From assembly GCF_003287975.1 (NCBI RefSeq), contig NZ_QMKQ01000016.1, positions 1 through 64,000 of the forward strand: DNA of 64,000 nucleotides, given 5' to 3'. Below the pieces are notes generated by a model, which saw only the letters and a list, made by a program, of their open reading frames with translations, did not search any database and was not told the DNA's origin. Source of the DNA: Arthrobacter sp. AQ5-05. Lineage in GTDB: Bacteria > Actinomycetota > Actinomycetes > Actinomycetales > Micrococcaceae. How positions within the stretch are numbered: position 1 is the first letter of the stretch; each line of letters opens with the position of its first letter. Of the stretch, positions 1 to 8,858 are shown in pieces. The translations under genes and the position numbers were made by a program.

Positions 1-33
1 GCGCTCTTCATCGCTGAGTTGTGGGGTTCGCAT
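1..33 (-). CDS. possible 5' end of a gene running off the left edge
   Basis: An ATG at position 33 on the minus strand opens eleven codons reading MRTPQLSDEER before the window ends. It lies just downstream of purN, the slot often held by purH, but these residues are not a usual PurH start. A short acidic opening of this kind also occurs in the actinobacterial integration host factor family, which is only a guess. No convincing ribosome-binding site is visible upstream. Confidence 0.25.
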   Translation of the reverse strand, partial: MRTPQLSDEER

Positions 34-85
34 AGCCCAAAATTAACACTGTCGCAGGATACAGGACAGGATTAACGCGCCGGGA

Positions 86-691
86 TCAATCTTTTTTCGG
101 AACCGCTTTTGAACTATGACCGCCATACTTCGCGGCCAAATCGGCCAGCGTGGCGATGAGCAGGCGGCGTTCGACGACCTTGATGCGCTCGTGCAGCGAC
201 TCCTCGGTGTCGTCGTCCTCGATCGCCACGGCTTCCTGGCGCAGGATCGGGCCGGTGTCCACGCCGGCGTCGGCGATGTGCACGGTGCAGCCGGTGACCT
301 TGACCCCGTACGCCATGGCGTCGCGGACGCCGTGGGCGCCGGGGAAGGACGGCAGCAGGGCCGGGTGCGTGTTGATGTAGGTGCCGTCGAAGGCGTTGAT
401 GAATTCCTCCCCGACAATGCGCATGAAGCCGGAGGAGACGACGTAGTCGGGCTCGTAGGACAGGCACTTTTCGGTCAGCGCATGGTTCCAGTCCGCGCGC
501 TCGGCATAGTCCTTGAAGTTCACCACGAAGGTCTCGATGCCGGCGGCCGCGGAGCGTTCCACGCCACGGGTGCCGTGCTTGTCGGCACCGACGGCGGCGA
601 TTTCCACGTTTTTCAGCGACCCGTCGGCGACGGCGTCGATGACGGACTGGAGGTTGGACCCGGTGCCGGAGACAAGAACTACGATGCGCAT
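86..691 (-). CDS. purN: phosphoribosylglycinamide formyltransferase (PurN)
   Basis: Cytoplasmic enzyme of de novo purine synthesis that transfers the formyl group of 10-formyltetrahydrofolate to GAR, giving FGAR. The 201-residue product starts MRIVVLVSGTGSNLQ, with the phosphate-binding loop at the N-terminus. The catalytic triad is in place: Asn107 and His109 in INTHPALLPSFPG, and Asp145 in GVDTGPIL. The ATG at 691 is preferred over an in-frame ATG 45 bases upstream because the longer leader has no family resemblance. In mycobacteria purN follows the PerM gene directly. Here a PerM/DUF6350 gene is present about 7 kb away, with a peptide transporter operon and others between. Confidence 0.97.
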   Translation of the reverse strand: MRIVVLVSGTGSNLQSVIDAVADGSLKNVEIAAVGADKHGTRGVERSAAAGIETFVVNFKDYAERADWNHALTEKCLSYEPDYVVSSGFMRIVGEEFINAFDGTYINTHPALLPSFPGAHGVRDAMAYGVKVTGCTVHIADAGVDTGPILRQEAVAIEDDDTEESLHERIKVVERRLLIATLADLAAKYGGHSSKAVPKKD

Positions 692-751
692 GGGTACCAG
701 TTTAGTGCGTCCAGACCTCCGTGGTTGTGTATACACAAGGCATGCAACGCA

Positions 752-1292
752 TCACTGATCTTGTTCCTTGGCCGGAGGCAGGACCTCGGCGCCTGGCAGG
801 GACGCCGGCGCGGCGCCGGAGGTGAGGATTTTCGAACCGCGGATACCGCTGCCGATGACCAGGTGCCCGGCCGCGGCCACCACGGAATCGATGAGCAGCG
901 GCCGGGAGTCGGGCAGGCCGATCGGGGTGATGCCGCCGTATTCCATGCCGGTGAGTTCCACGGCAATGTCCATCGGCGCGAAGGAGACCTTCTTGGCCCC
1001 CAGCGCCTTGCGCACCGCGGAGTTCACATCCAGCCTGTCGCTGCCCAGCACCAAGGGCCGCGGCGAGCCAGGTCCGCTCCCCGCGCTGGGCCTGGACGAT
1101 CACGCAGTTCGCCCCCTGTTCCGGGGCAATCTTGTAGTGCTCGCAGAACGCGGCGGTGTCGGCCAGTCCCGGATCGATGGCACTGGCCAGCACGGCACCA
1201 GGTTCCAGGTCGCCCAGCGCCCGCTGCACGGGTGCGGCAACCAGCCCGGACGCGGCAAGGGCGGGGGCGAATTCCAGGTCTCCAAGTTCCAT
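752..1292 (-). pseudogene. frameshifted YbaK/ProX-type aminoacyl-tRNA deacylase
   Basis: Two reading frames together make one YbaK/EbsC (ProRS-associated domain) protein of about 180 residues. The N-terminal part (from ATG at 1292, MELGDLEFAPALAASG) runs through FCEHYKIAPEQGANCVIVQ. The C-terminal part continues in another frame with LGSDRLDVNSAVRKALGAKK and a GGITPIGLP motif typical of the family. The break lies at about 1051-1055, where one extra base in CCTTGGTG would turn the family's ALVLGSD into a shifted frame. Such proteins hydrolyse mischarged tRNA (for example Cys-tRNAPro). The start is 10 bases after the peptide-transporter ATPase stop, so it probably sat at the end of that operon. 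It could be a true pseudogene or a one-base sequencing error. Confidence 0.8.
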
Positions 1293-1302
1293 GCCCGCCA
1301 CC

Positions 1303-3042
1303 CTACGGGTTCGGCGCCAATTCCCGGGCCAAATCCAGCGAGCTGGCCACCAGCTGTGCCGTGTAGGGATGGACGGGGTCGTTGTAGATCTGCTCGGTGT
1401 CCCCGGACTCCACAATCCGCCCGTCCTTCATCACGATGACCCGCTCGCACAGGTGGCGCACCACCGAGAGGTCGTGGGAGACCATAAGCAGCGTCAGCGC
1501 GTACTCGTCCACCAGGTCCGCGATCAGGTTCAGCACCTGGGCGCGCACCGAGACATCCAGCGCGGAAACCGGCTCGTCGGCCACCAGGATGCTCGGGCGG
1601 TTCACCAGGGCCCTGGCGATGGAGATGCGCTGGCGCTGCCCGCCGGAGAACTGGTGCGGGTAGCGGGACGCGGACTCCGGTTCCAGGCCCACGAGCCCGA
1701 GCATCTGGTGCACCGCAGCCTCGCGCCCGCGGGCATCGAGCTTTTGGCCTGGCACCAGCAGCGGCTCGGCAATGATGTCGGAGACCTTCATCCGCGGGTC
1801 CAGCGAACCCATCGGGTCCTGGAAGACGATCTGCAGTTGGCGGCGCAACGGCGCCAGATCCGCCTCCCTGGCGCCGGCGACCTCGGTCCCGGCCACCACC
1901 GCGCTGCCGGTGCTCGGGGCATCCAGCCCGGCCAGGATGCGCAGCAGCGTGGACTTGCCCGAGCCGGACTCCCCCACGATGCCCACCCGTTCCCCGGCAG
2001 CAATGCTGAAGCTGACATCGTCCAAGGCCTTGACCACGGGGCGCGGGCCAAAGGCCCTGGTGCGGGCGCGGTGGTAGGTCCGGTCCAGGTTCGTGGCGGT
2101 GATCAGCGCTTCCCCGGCCGGCCGCACGGACCGCTCCGGCGCACCGGCGGCGGGGCCCTTGGCAACCTCGGTGCGCAGCGCCGGGGGCACGTAGCCGGCG
2201 GCGGTGTCCACGGTGAACAGCCGGCCGCGTGCATCGGTGGCCGAGATGTCGCTGGCGGCCAGCAGCGCCCGGGTGTACGGGTGGGCCGGGGCCGTGAAGA
2301 TCTTCTCGATGTCCCCGGATTCCACCAGCCTGCCCTTGTTCAGCACCAGCACCCTGGTGCACATGTTGGCGACCACGGCCAGGTCGTGGGTGATGAACAG
2401 CAGCCCGGTGCCGCGCTCGCGCACCTGGGCGGAAATCAGCTCCAAGACCTGGGACTGCACCGTGACATCCAGCGCCGTGGTCGGCTCGTCGGCCAGCAGC
2501 AGCTGCGGGTCGTTGGCCAGGGCCATCGCGATCATGACGCGCTGGCGCTGCCCGCCCGAGAGCTGGTGCGGGTAGGCCCCGGCGGCCTGGGCCGGATCGG
2601 GGATCTTCACCGAGGCCAGCAGCTCGATCGCGCGCCGTTGGGCCGCGGCCCGGGTGGGCACGGTGCGGTGCACCAGCATCACCTCGGCGACCTGCGCGCC
2701 GATTTTCATCAGCGGGTTCAGTGCCGAGAGCGGCTCCTGGAAGACCATCGAGATCTCATCCCCGCGCAGCCCCCTCATGGCCTTGTCCCCGGCCGTGAAC
2801 AGGTCCGGAGCGAAACCGCGCAGGTGCGCGCTGCCGCTGGGCGTCAGCTCGTCAGGGAGCAGGCCCAGCAGGGCCGTGGCGGTCAGGGACTTGCCGGACC
2901 CGGATTCGCCGATCAACCCGATACGCTCGCCGGAGGCCATGGAGAAGGACAGCTCGGTCACCAGCGGGGTGTCCCCGGCGGTGATGCCCAGGTTTTCGAC
3001 GCGCAGCAGCGGCTCTTCTTGGATTTCGTTGCCTTGGCTCAT
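1303..3042 (-). CDS. oligopeptide-type ABC transporter, fused tandem ATPase
   Basis: This 579-residue protein carries two complete ABC ATPase domains, equivalent to DppD and DppF (or OppD/OppF) fused in one chain. Domain 1 (about residues 10-260) has Walker A GESGSGKS, signature SGGQRQRV and Walker B LLLADEPTTALD. Domain 2 (about 320-570) has GESGSGKST, SGGQRQRI and ILVADEPVSALD. Each domain ends in the oligopeptide-transporter C-terminal stretch (VESGD...HPYT). The ATG at 3042 overlaps the stop of the upstream permease as ATGA, so translation is coupled. A much longer in-frame extension upstream is a shadow of the permease gene. It energises the importer encoded by the next three genes. Confidence 0.95.
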   Translation of the reverse strand: MSQGNEIQEEPLLRVENLGITAGDTPLVTELSFSMASGERIGLIGESGSGKSLTATALLGLLPDELTPSGSAHLRGFAPDLFTAGDKAMRGLRGDEISMVFQEPLSALNPLMKIGAQVAEVMLVHRTVPTRAAAQRRAIELLASVKIPDPAQAAGAYPHQLSGGQRQRVMIAMALANDPQLLLADEPTTALDVTVQSQVLELISAQVRERGTGLLFITHDLAVVANMCTRVLVLNKGRLVESGDIEKIFTAPAHPYTRALLAASDISATDARGRLFTVDTAAGYVPPALRTEVAKGPAAGAPERSVRPAGEALITATNLDRTYHRARTRAFGPRPVVKALDDVSFSIAAGERVGIVGESGSGKSTLLRILAGLDAPSTGSAVVAGTEVAGAREADLAPLRRQLQIVFQDPMGSLDPRMKVSDIIAEPLLVPGQKLDARGREAAVHQMLGLVGLEPESASRYPHQFSGGQRQRISIARALVNRPSILVADEPVSALDVSVRAQVLNLIADLVDEYALTLLMVSHDLSVVRHLCERVIVMKDGRIVESGDTEQIYNDPVHPYTAQLVASSLDLARELAPNP

Positions 3043-3866
3043 GCCTTGCCCCTGCCCAGCTTCGGGTCCAGCCAGTCGCGCAATCCGTCCCCGAGCAGGT
3101 TGAAGCCCATCACGGCCGACGCGATCGCCAGGCCGGGCCACAGCGCCATGGCAGGGAAGGTGCCCCAGTATTGCTGGGATTCCTGCAGCATCCGCCCCCA
3201 GGAAGGCACCGGCGGGGGCGTGCCCAGGCCCAGGAAGGACAGTGCGGCCTCGGCCAGCACCGCCAGGGCGAAGGTCACCGAGCACTGGATCAGCAGCATC
3301 CCGGTGATGTTGGGCAGCACGTGGCGGGCGGCAATGCGCACCGGGCGCTGGGCCGCGGCCCGGGCCGCCAACACGTATTCGGCGTTCATGACCTGCAGCG
3401 TCCCGGCGCGGGCCACCCGGGCGAAGCCGGGCACCGAGGCAAGCCCGATCGCCGCCATCGCCGAGACGGTGGAGGCGCCGTAGATCGCGGCGAACATGAT
3501 GGCCAGCAGCAGCGCGGGGAAGGCCAGCAGGATGTCGGCGCCGCGCATGGTGATCTCCTCCACCGCGCCGCGGCGCATCCCGGCCCAGATGCCCACCGGG
3601 GTGCCGATGAGCACCGCGATGCCGACCGAGACCACCCCGACCAGCAGCGTGATCCGTGCCCCGACCAGGATGCGTGAGAGCAGGTCGCGGCCCAGGTTGT
3701 CGGTGCCCAGCCAATGCTGCAGGCTCGGGCCCTGCAGCCGCGCCGGCGCATTGACCTGCAACGGGTCAAAGGGCGTAAAGAAGAAGGAGAGCAGGGCAGT
3801 GGCAGCAATCAGGGCCACGATCGCCGCGCCGACGAGAAACGCGGGGGTGGGTCGGGTGTTTCTCAT
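3039..3866 (-). CDS. oligopeptide-type ABC transporter permease (DppC family)
   Basis: Inner-membrane subunit of 275 residues in the DppC/OppC family. It opens with a cytoplasmic start and one transmembrane segment (VGAAIVALIAATALLSFFF). The family's periplasmic motif HWLGTDNLGRDLLSRI follows, then five more membrane segments. The EAA loop reads AARAAAQRPVRIAARHVLPN. The C-terminus MGFNLLGDGLRDWLDPKLG is a hallmark of DppC proteins. Both ends overlap the neighbours by four bases, so the gene belongs to a tightly coupled operon with the DppB-type permease upstream and the ATPase downstream. Confidence 0.95.
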   Translation of the reverse strand: MRNTRPTPAFLVGAAIVALIAATALLSFFFTPFDPLQVNAPARLQGPSLQHWLGTDNLGRDLLSRILVGARITLLVGVVSVGIAVLIGTPVGIWAGMRRGAVEEITMRGADILLAFPALLLAIMFAAIYGASTVSAMAAIGLASVPGFARVARAGTLQVMNAEYVLAARAAAQRPVRIAARHVLPNITGMLLIQCSVTFALAVLAEAALSFLGLGTPPPVPSWGRMLQESQQYWGTFPAMALWPGLAIASAVMGFNLLGDGLRDWLDPKLGRGKA

Positions 3867-4822
3867 CTCTCTCCCTGTGCGGCGGCGCGGATGCGCGGGT
3901 CAACGATGGTGTACAGCACGTCCACCAACAGGTTCACCACCAGGGTGATGGCCACCAGCACCATCACCACCGACTGGACGGTGAGCAGGTCCCGGTTTCC
4001 CACCGCGGAAAGCAGCATCGAGCCCAGACCCGGGATCACGAAGACCCGTTCGATGACCACGGCCCCGATGATCAGCGCGGAAAACTGCACGGAAGTCACC
4101 GTCAATACCGGGATCGCGGCATTGCGCAGCCCGTGCCGCACCAGCGCCCCCAGCGGGGACAGGCCCTTGGCCCGGGCGGTGCGCAGGTAGTCCTCGTGCA
4201 TGACCTCCAGCACCGCGGAGCGCACGTAGCGCACCAGGATCGCGGACTGCACCCCGGCCAGCGCAATGACCGGCAACACCAGCCGGGCCAGGAACCCGGC
4301 GAAGTCGACCCCCGGGGCCACCCAGCCGTTGGCCGGCAGCCAGCCCAGGCGCAGCGCGAAGAAGGAGACCAGCACGATGCCCAGCAGGAAGCCGGGAACC
4401 GCGATGCCCAGCTGGCTGGCCGCGGCGATCACCGCACCGGAGGGCTTGTTGTGCCGCACCGCGGCAATGGTCCCGGCCGGGATCGCGATCGCCAGCGCGA
4501 GGGCCATGGCCAGGGTCACCAGGATCAGCGAGACCTGCACCTTGTCCGCCACCAGCGGCGAGATGTCGGTCCGGGTCACGTAGGAGACCCCGAAGTCCCC
4601 GCGCCAGAGCCCGGAAAACCAGTCCCAGTACTGCACCGGAAGCGGCCTGTCGGTGCCGAATTGCTTCGCCAGACCGGCAACCACCTCGGGGGTGGCGTTT
4701 TCCCCGGCGGCGATGGCCGCCGGGTCCCCGGGCAGCACGCGCATCAGCGCGAAGACCGCCAGGGTGGCCGCCAGCAGGGACAGCACGAAGCGTGCGAGGT
4801 TCCCCGCAATGCGCACCAGCAT
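3863..4822 (-). CDS. oligopeptide-type ABC transporter permease (DppB family)
   Basis: Inner-membrane subunit of 319 residues in the DppB/OppB family. The N-terminal segment ends in LMRVLPGDPAA, the standard DppB opening. LPVQYWDWFSGLWRGDFGVSY follows, then five further membrane helices. The EAA loop is EDYLRTARAKGLSPLGALVRHGLRNAAIPV, written here in its family context only. It pairs with the DppC-type subunit to form the channel. The gene starts 10 bases after the stop of the binding protein and overlaps the next permease by four bases. Confidence 0.95.
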   Translation of the reverse strand: MLVRIAGNLARFVLSLLAATLAVFALMRVLPGDPAAIAAGENATPEVVAGLAKQFGTDRPLPVQYWDWFSGLWRGDFGVSYVTRTDISPLVADKVQVSLILVTLAMALALAIAIPAGTIAAVRHNKPSGAVIAAASQLGIAVPGFLLGIVLVSFFALRLGWLPANGWVAPGVDFAGFLARLVLPVIALAGVQSAILVRYVRSAVLEVMHEDYLRTARAKGLSPLGALVRHGLRNAAIPVLTVTSVQFSALIIGAVVIERVFVIPGLGSMLLSAVGNRDLLTVQSVVMVLVAITLVVNLLVDVLYTIVDPRIRAAAQGER

Positions 4823-4832
4823 GTGCGCCGCC

Positions 4833-6359
4833 CTAGGACCAGGCGATGGGCGCGAGGTTCAGCGCCTCGGTGACCGAGTTGGCCCCCAGCCCGCTGATCC
4901 CCGCCTTGGCCACCGAGATGTTCGGGAAGATGAACAGCGTGTCCACCGGGGCATCGTCCACGATGGTGCGCACCACGTTCTTCATGCCCTCCACGTAGTT
5001 CGCCTCGTCGCTCGCGTCGGCGGCGGCGGCCTCGTCCTTGATCTTGGAGTTGTCGTAGCCGATGTAGTAGTTGGGGTCGTCGAACATGGTCAACAGGTCC
5101 CGGGCCTCCACGGCCAGGATCACCGACATCTGGTAGTCGTGGCTCGTGAAGACCTGGTCCAGCCACACGGCCGGGAACTCGGCGGAGGCGATCTTCGCGT
5201 CGATGCCCACGTCGCGCAGCTGCGACTGGACGATCTCCGAGACCGCGGTGGCATACGGGCGGGTGGGCACCGTGAAGGTGATCTTCAGGTCCTGGGCCCC
5301 GGCTTCCTGCAGCAGGGCTCGGGCCTTGGCCGGATCGAAGGGGTAGCGGTCGTTGAGGTCCTCGTAATACGGGTCGGTGGGCGGGACCGGCCCGCCGACC
5401 AAGGTTCCCAGCCCGTTCCAGGCGGTGTCGCGCACGGCCTTTCGGTCGATGGCGTAGAGCACCGCCTGGCGCACCCGCTTGTCGTTGAAGGGCTTGGCCT
5501 TGTTGTTCATCGAGAGGATGACCTCGCCGTTGGAGGTGCCCTCAAGCACCTGGTAGGCGGGGTTGGACTCGAAGGAGGAGAGCAGTTCGGGGGCCTGCAT
5601 GTTGTAGATGACATCCACGTCCCCGGAGGACAGCGCGTTGGTGGTCGCGATGGCGTCGGCGAAGTAGCGCAGGGACACGTCCTTGATGCCCGGGGCGGTG
5701 CCCCAGTAGTCGGGGCGGGCGACCAGGTTGATCGATTCACCGCGCGCCCAGGAGGCAAGCTTGTAGGGTCCGGTGCCCACCGGGTTGTTGGCCAGATCGT
5801 CCACGCCCGAGGGGTCGAACATGGCCCCGACCAGCGTGGTCATCGAGTACAGCCAGGCCTGCGAGGGACGGGCAAGGTTCACCGTGACCGAGGTCGCCGA
5901 ATTGACCACCACGTCTTGGACATCGTCCATCTTGGACTTCAGCCCGTTGAGCCACGCCGCGGACTTGACCCGTTCAATGGAGAACTTCACGTCTTCGGCC
6001 TCGAAGGCCGCCCCGTTGGAGAATGTCGCGCCCTCGACCAGGGTGAAGGTGTAGGACTTGTTCATGTTGCTGGTTTCCCACTTCGTGGCCAGCAGCGGGC
6101 GGATCGCGCCGGTCTGGTCCAGGGTCACCAGGCCCTCGTACACGTTGGCCATCATGGCCTGCGGGATCGCTGCCCCGGCCGTGGTGGTGAAGTCCAGGTT
6201 CACCGGCTCGCCGGTCAGCGCAACCACGAGCTTGTCCTTGTTCACCGGTGCCCCGCCGGTGGATCCGGCGCTGCAGGCCGCCAGCATCAGCAGGGCAGCA
6301 AGCACGGCGGCAAGCCGTGCACCCCGCCTGCCACGTCGGGCCGTCAAGATTGCCTGCAT
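4833..6359 (-). CDS. ABC transporter substrate-binding lipoprotein, family 5 (peptide/nickel type)
   Basis: Extracellular solute-binding protein (SBP_bac_5) of 508 residues, first gene of the importer operon. The ATG at 6359 gives a lipoprotein signal (RRGARLAAVLAALLMLAAC) with the lipidated Cys in the LAAC lipobox. An AAGGA lies about 12 bases upstream. The body has the family pattern: EPVNLDFTTTAGAA near the N-terminus, VYEGLVTLD, then FNDKRVRQAVLYAIDRKAV in the hinge region. Family 5 proteins bind di- and oligopeptides, nickel, glycosides or opines, and the substrate cannot be told from sequence alone. Confidence 0.93.
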   Translation of the reverse strand: MQAILTARRGRRGARLAAVLAALLMLAACSAGSTGGAPVNKDKLVVALTGEPVNLDFTTTAGAAIPQAMMANVYEGLVTLDQTGAIRPLLATKWETSNMNKSYTFTLVEGATFSNGAAFEAEDVKFSIERVKSAAWLNGLKSKMDDVQDVVVNSATSVTVNLARPSQAWLYSMTTLVGAMFDPSGVDDLANNPVGTGPYKLASWARGESINLVARPDYWGTAPGIKDVSLRYFADAIATTNALSSGDVDVIYNMQAPELLSSFESNPAYQVLEGTSNGEVILSMNNKAKPFNDKRVRQAVLYAIDRKAVRDTAWNGLGTLVGGPVPPTDPYYEDLNDRYPFDPAKARALLQEAGAQDLKITFTVPTRPYATAVSEIVQSQLRDVGIDAKIASAEFPAVWLDQVFTSHDYQMSVILAVEARDLLTMFDDPNYYIGYDNSKIKDEAAAADASDEANYVEGMKNVVRTIVDDAPVDTLFIFPNISVAKAGISGLGANSVTEALNLAPIAWS

Positions 6360-6506
6360 CGAACCATCATTCCTTCGAGGTGCCTGGGGGTGGGCCGGCG
6401 CCGGGCGCCGCCCGTGGTGCGAAAGCACCGCTGACAAACCATTATCGTACGCACAGGGGCCCGGTGCTAACCCATTCCCTGAAAGATCGGACCCATCGGG
6501 TCTAGT

Positions 6507-6923
6507 GTGGAAGATATGGGCAGCAACACGACCAATGGGGCATCCGATCCCGCGCGCCCGCTCCTTGGCTGGGTCGCGGCCACCATCGCGGCCATGGCCT
6601 GCGCCCTGTGCTTCTGGTACCTGCCGCTGCCGTGGCGGCTGGGCGGGCTGCCTTTCGCGGTGGCCGGAACCGTCGTCGGGGCCATCACCTGCGTGCTGGC
6701 GTGGCGGAACCCCGCCGCCGGCATGCTGCGGATCGCCGCTCCCGTCGCGACGCTGGCCTGCGGGCTCTTCGCGTTGCCGCTGGCCGGGCAGCTGGCCTTC
6801 TACGGGCCGTCCCTGCAATACCAGCAATGCCAGCGCGACGCCTTGACGCTGCGCTCGCAGGCGGCATGCAGCCAGGAATTCAAGAAACAACTGGACCCAA
6901 GTGAATTGAGGATCTTGAAATGA
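6507..6923 (+). CDS. small membrane protein, function unknown
   Basis: The product is about 138 residues with three hydrophobic segments: GWVAATIAAMACALCFWYL, a pair around FAVAGTVVGAITCVLAW, and IAAPVATLACGLFALPLAGQLAFY. A cytoplasm- or exterior-facing C-terminal tail holds two cysteines (QQCQRD and AACSQEF). The start is GTG at 6507 or ATG at 6516; the second sits only two bases after GGAAG, so the GTG is slightly preferred. Its stop overlaps the start of the DinB-like gene by ATGA, so the two are cotranscribed. I do not recognise the family. Confidence 0.75.
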   Translation: MEDMGSNTTNGASDPARPLLGWVAATIAAMACALCFWYLPLPWRLGGLPFAVAGTVVGAITCVLAWRNPAAGMLRIAAPVATLACGLFALPLAGQLAFYGPSLQYQQCQRDALTLRSQAACSQEFKKQLDPSELRILK

Positions 6924-7456
6924 GCGAACAAATCATGCCCGACACCAAGGACTGGACCCTGGTGCTGAACGAAACCTGCGACGAGTGCGGGATCGATGTG
7001 CGGGCGCTGAGCACGGCGCAGGTCGCCGCCTTGGTGCGCGAGGCCTCCGGGCGCTTTGCCGAGGTGCTGGGCTCCCCCGGCGCGGGCACCCGGCCCTCGC
7101 CGATGGTGTGGAGCGCGCACGAATACGCGGCCCACGTGGCCCAGATGTATCAGGTGATGACCGAGCGCCTGGCGCTGATCGTCGAGAAGGACGCCCCGTT
7201 GTTCGCGAACTGGGACCAGGACGCGGCGGCCGTCGCGAACGACTACGCCTCGATCCCGGTCCTCGAGGTCGCCCGGATGCTCGAGGAAGCCTCGCTGGCC
7301 TTCGCCGGGGCGTTGGAGGCGCTGACCGATGCGCAGCTCCCGCGGATGGGCACCCGGTCCAACGGCGCGGTGTTCACCACCGCCACGCTGGCCCAGTACG
7401 CCTGGCACGACGCGGCCCACCACCTGCACCACGACCTGGGCGTGGCCCGCAGCTAG
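6920..7456 (+). CDS. DinB/MDMPI-type four-helix metal-binding protein
   Basis: A 178-residue protein of the DinB-like superfamily (mycothiol-dependent maleylpyruvate isomerase N-terminal fold). The helix pattern and the metal-ligand histidines are visible in VWSAHEYAAHVAQM and, near the C-terminus, QYAWHDAAHHLHHDLG. In actinobacteria such proteins are thiol transferases or metal-dependent hydrolases that use mycothiol. The exact reaction cannot be read here. It overlaps the upstream small membrane protein by four bases and ends eight bases from the convergent PerM-like gene. Confidence 0.8.
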   Translation: MSEQIMPDTKDWTLVLNETCDECGIDVRALSTAQVAALVREASGRFAEVLGSPGAGTRPSPMVWSAHEYAAHVAQMYQVMTERLALIVEKDAPLFANWDQDAAAVANDYASIPVLEVARMLEEASLAFAGALEALTDAQLPRMGTRSNGAVFTTATLAQYAWHDAAHHLHHDLGVARS

Positions 7457-7463
7457 GACGGAT

Positions 7464-8810
7464 CTAGCCGTCGAGCACCGGGTCGTGCTCCAGCAACGGG
7501 GAGATGAGGTATCCGATGGCTGTGCCCAGGGCGACCTCGGCAGCCAGCAGCAGCGCGGTCATCAGGACATCCGGCCCCACCTCGGTGAACCGCCCGATGC
7601 CCAGCGAGCCGCCGGACAGCCAGGAACCCACCAGCGACAGCGCCCCGGCGAAGGCACCGACGAACACGCCCAGGGCCACGGTTGACAGGCCCAGGGAGGC
7701 CCAGCGGGAACGGATGCGCTTGGAGACCCAGTCGTCCAGGTGGTTCTCCCCCACCCGCAGGAAGTACCAGCCGGCCAGCATCCCGGCCAGCACCGGCAGG
7801 CCCATGAACGCCCAGGCGTAGGCCAGGTCCCCGGAGGGCAGCGCCGCGAGCACCGGGACCGCCGGCAGCGGGCCCACGGTGGTTTCCAGCGTGGACAGCG
7901 TGCTGCCCACCCCCAGGGTGAAGCCGCCGCCGGTGATCCAGGCCAGTGTCCACAGGGCCAGGTTGGGCATGATGCCCAGCTGGCCCATGGTCAGCACGGC
8001 CGAGCCGATGGGCCCGGGGCGCAGCTGCTGGTAGACGTTGGAAACATCGACCCAGTGCACACCCAGGTTGATGGCCAGCAGGAGCGAGGACAGCGCAAAG
8101 GTGAGCATGTAGGCCAGGGTGCCGCCGCACAGCACCGCCCACACATAGGACCCGGCCCAGCGAGAATGCTGGGAGGTCTTGGCGATCCAGGCCGCGGCGT
8201 CGAAGCCGATCAGCCGGCCCCAGGATCCGGCCTCGCGGCGGGCACCGATGACCACCCCGGCACCTGCAGGGATGGCGGGGATGAGGGTGGCGGCCAGCAG
8301 CGAAACCGAGGCTTCCTCGTTGTTCACCAGGAATCCGGTGAACAGCCCGCAGAGCAGGTAGACGCCCAGCGCCCCGAGGATGCCCTGCCACAACGAGTCG
8401 GTGTAGGAGGCCCGCGCAATGCGCCGCCCGGCGCGCCAGCACAGGAAGAACGGGATCAGGGTGAGTCCCAGCGGGGTGAAATCCAGCAGCCCGGAGCCCT
8501 CGGAGGGGTCTGTGCCGGTGCCCACCTGCAGCAGGTGCAGCGGGACCGCATGGATCAGCAGCCAGATCTGTCCGCCCATCTTCAGCACCGATTCGATGCT
8601 GCGGTCCGCAAAGCCTCCGCTGAACCACACGGCGAACCACGGGATGACCACGAGGAAGGCCGAGAACAGGGCGGCCTGCAGGAATTCGAAGGCTCCCTGT
8701 AGGAACAACGGCATGGGCCAGCCGGTGCTCAGCCGTTGGCGTGCCGCGTTCAATGCCGCCGCGGCGGGCGGCTGCTTTTTCTTCTCACTCATTGCTTCCA
8801 ATCGTGCCAT
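7464..8810 (-). CDS. PerM-like polytopic membrane protein (DUF6350)
   Basis: A 448-residue integral membrane protein with about nine or ten hydrophobic segments and a short charged N-terminus (MSEKKKQPPAAAALNAARQR). It matches the actinobacterial DUF6350 family, whose mycobacterial member PerM is needed for cell division under magnesium limitation and lies directly before purN. Here purN lies 7 kb further along the same strand. Two ATGs compete, at 8810 and 8792. The second has GGAAG only two bases upstream, so the first is kept. Confidence 0.85.
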   Translation of the reverse strand: MARLEAMSEKKKQPPAAAALNAARQRLSTGWPMPLFLQGAFEFLQAALFSAFLVVIPWFAVWFSGGFADRSIESVLKMGGQIWLLIHAVPLHLLQVGTGTDPSEGSGLLDFTPLGLTLIPFFLCWRAGRRIARASYTDSLWQGILGALGVYLLCGLFTGFLVNNEEASVSLLAATLIPAIPAGAGVVIGARREAGSWGRLIGFDAAAWIAKTSQHSRWAGSYVWAVLCGGTLAYMLTFALSSLLLAINLGVHWVDVSNVYQQLRPGPIGSAVLTMGQLGIMPNLALWTLAWITGGGFTLGVGSTLSTLETTVGPLPAVPVLAALPSGDLAYAWAFMGLPVLAGMLAGWYFLRVGENHLDDWVSKRIRSRWASLGLSTVALGVFVGAFAGALSLVGSWLSGGSLGIGRFTEVGPDVLMTALLLAAEVALGTAIGYLISPLLEHDPVLDG

Positions 8811-8858
8811 CGATGCGTGCCTGCGGCCCTGATTGACGCGTTTACGCGCACCCTGGCG

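Noticed and set aside
116-1366. Long plus-strand frame over purN and the YbaK remnant
   Set aside because: Low-complexity, Gly/Arg-rich translation and fully antisense to recognisable genes; a high-GC shadow frame.
1156-3483. 775-codon plus-strand frame over the tandem ATPase
   Set aside because: His/Gly/Arg-rich with no domain; it is the complement frame of two real ABC domains.
4653-6434. 593-codon plus-strand frame over the binding lipoprotein
   Set aside because: Antisense to a clear family 5 binding protein and without any motif.
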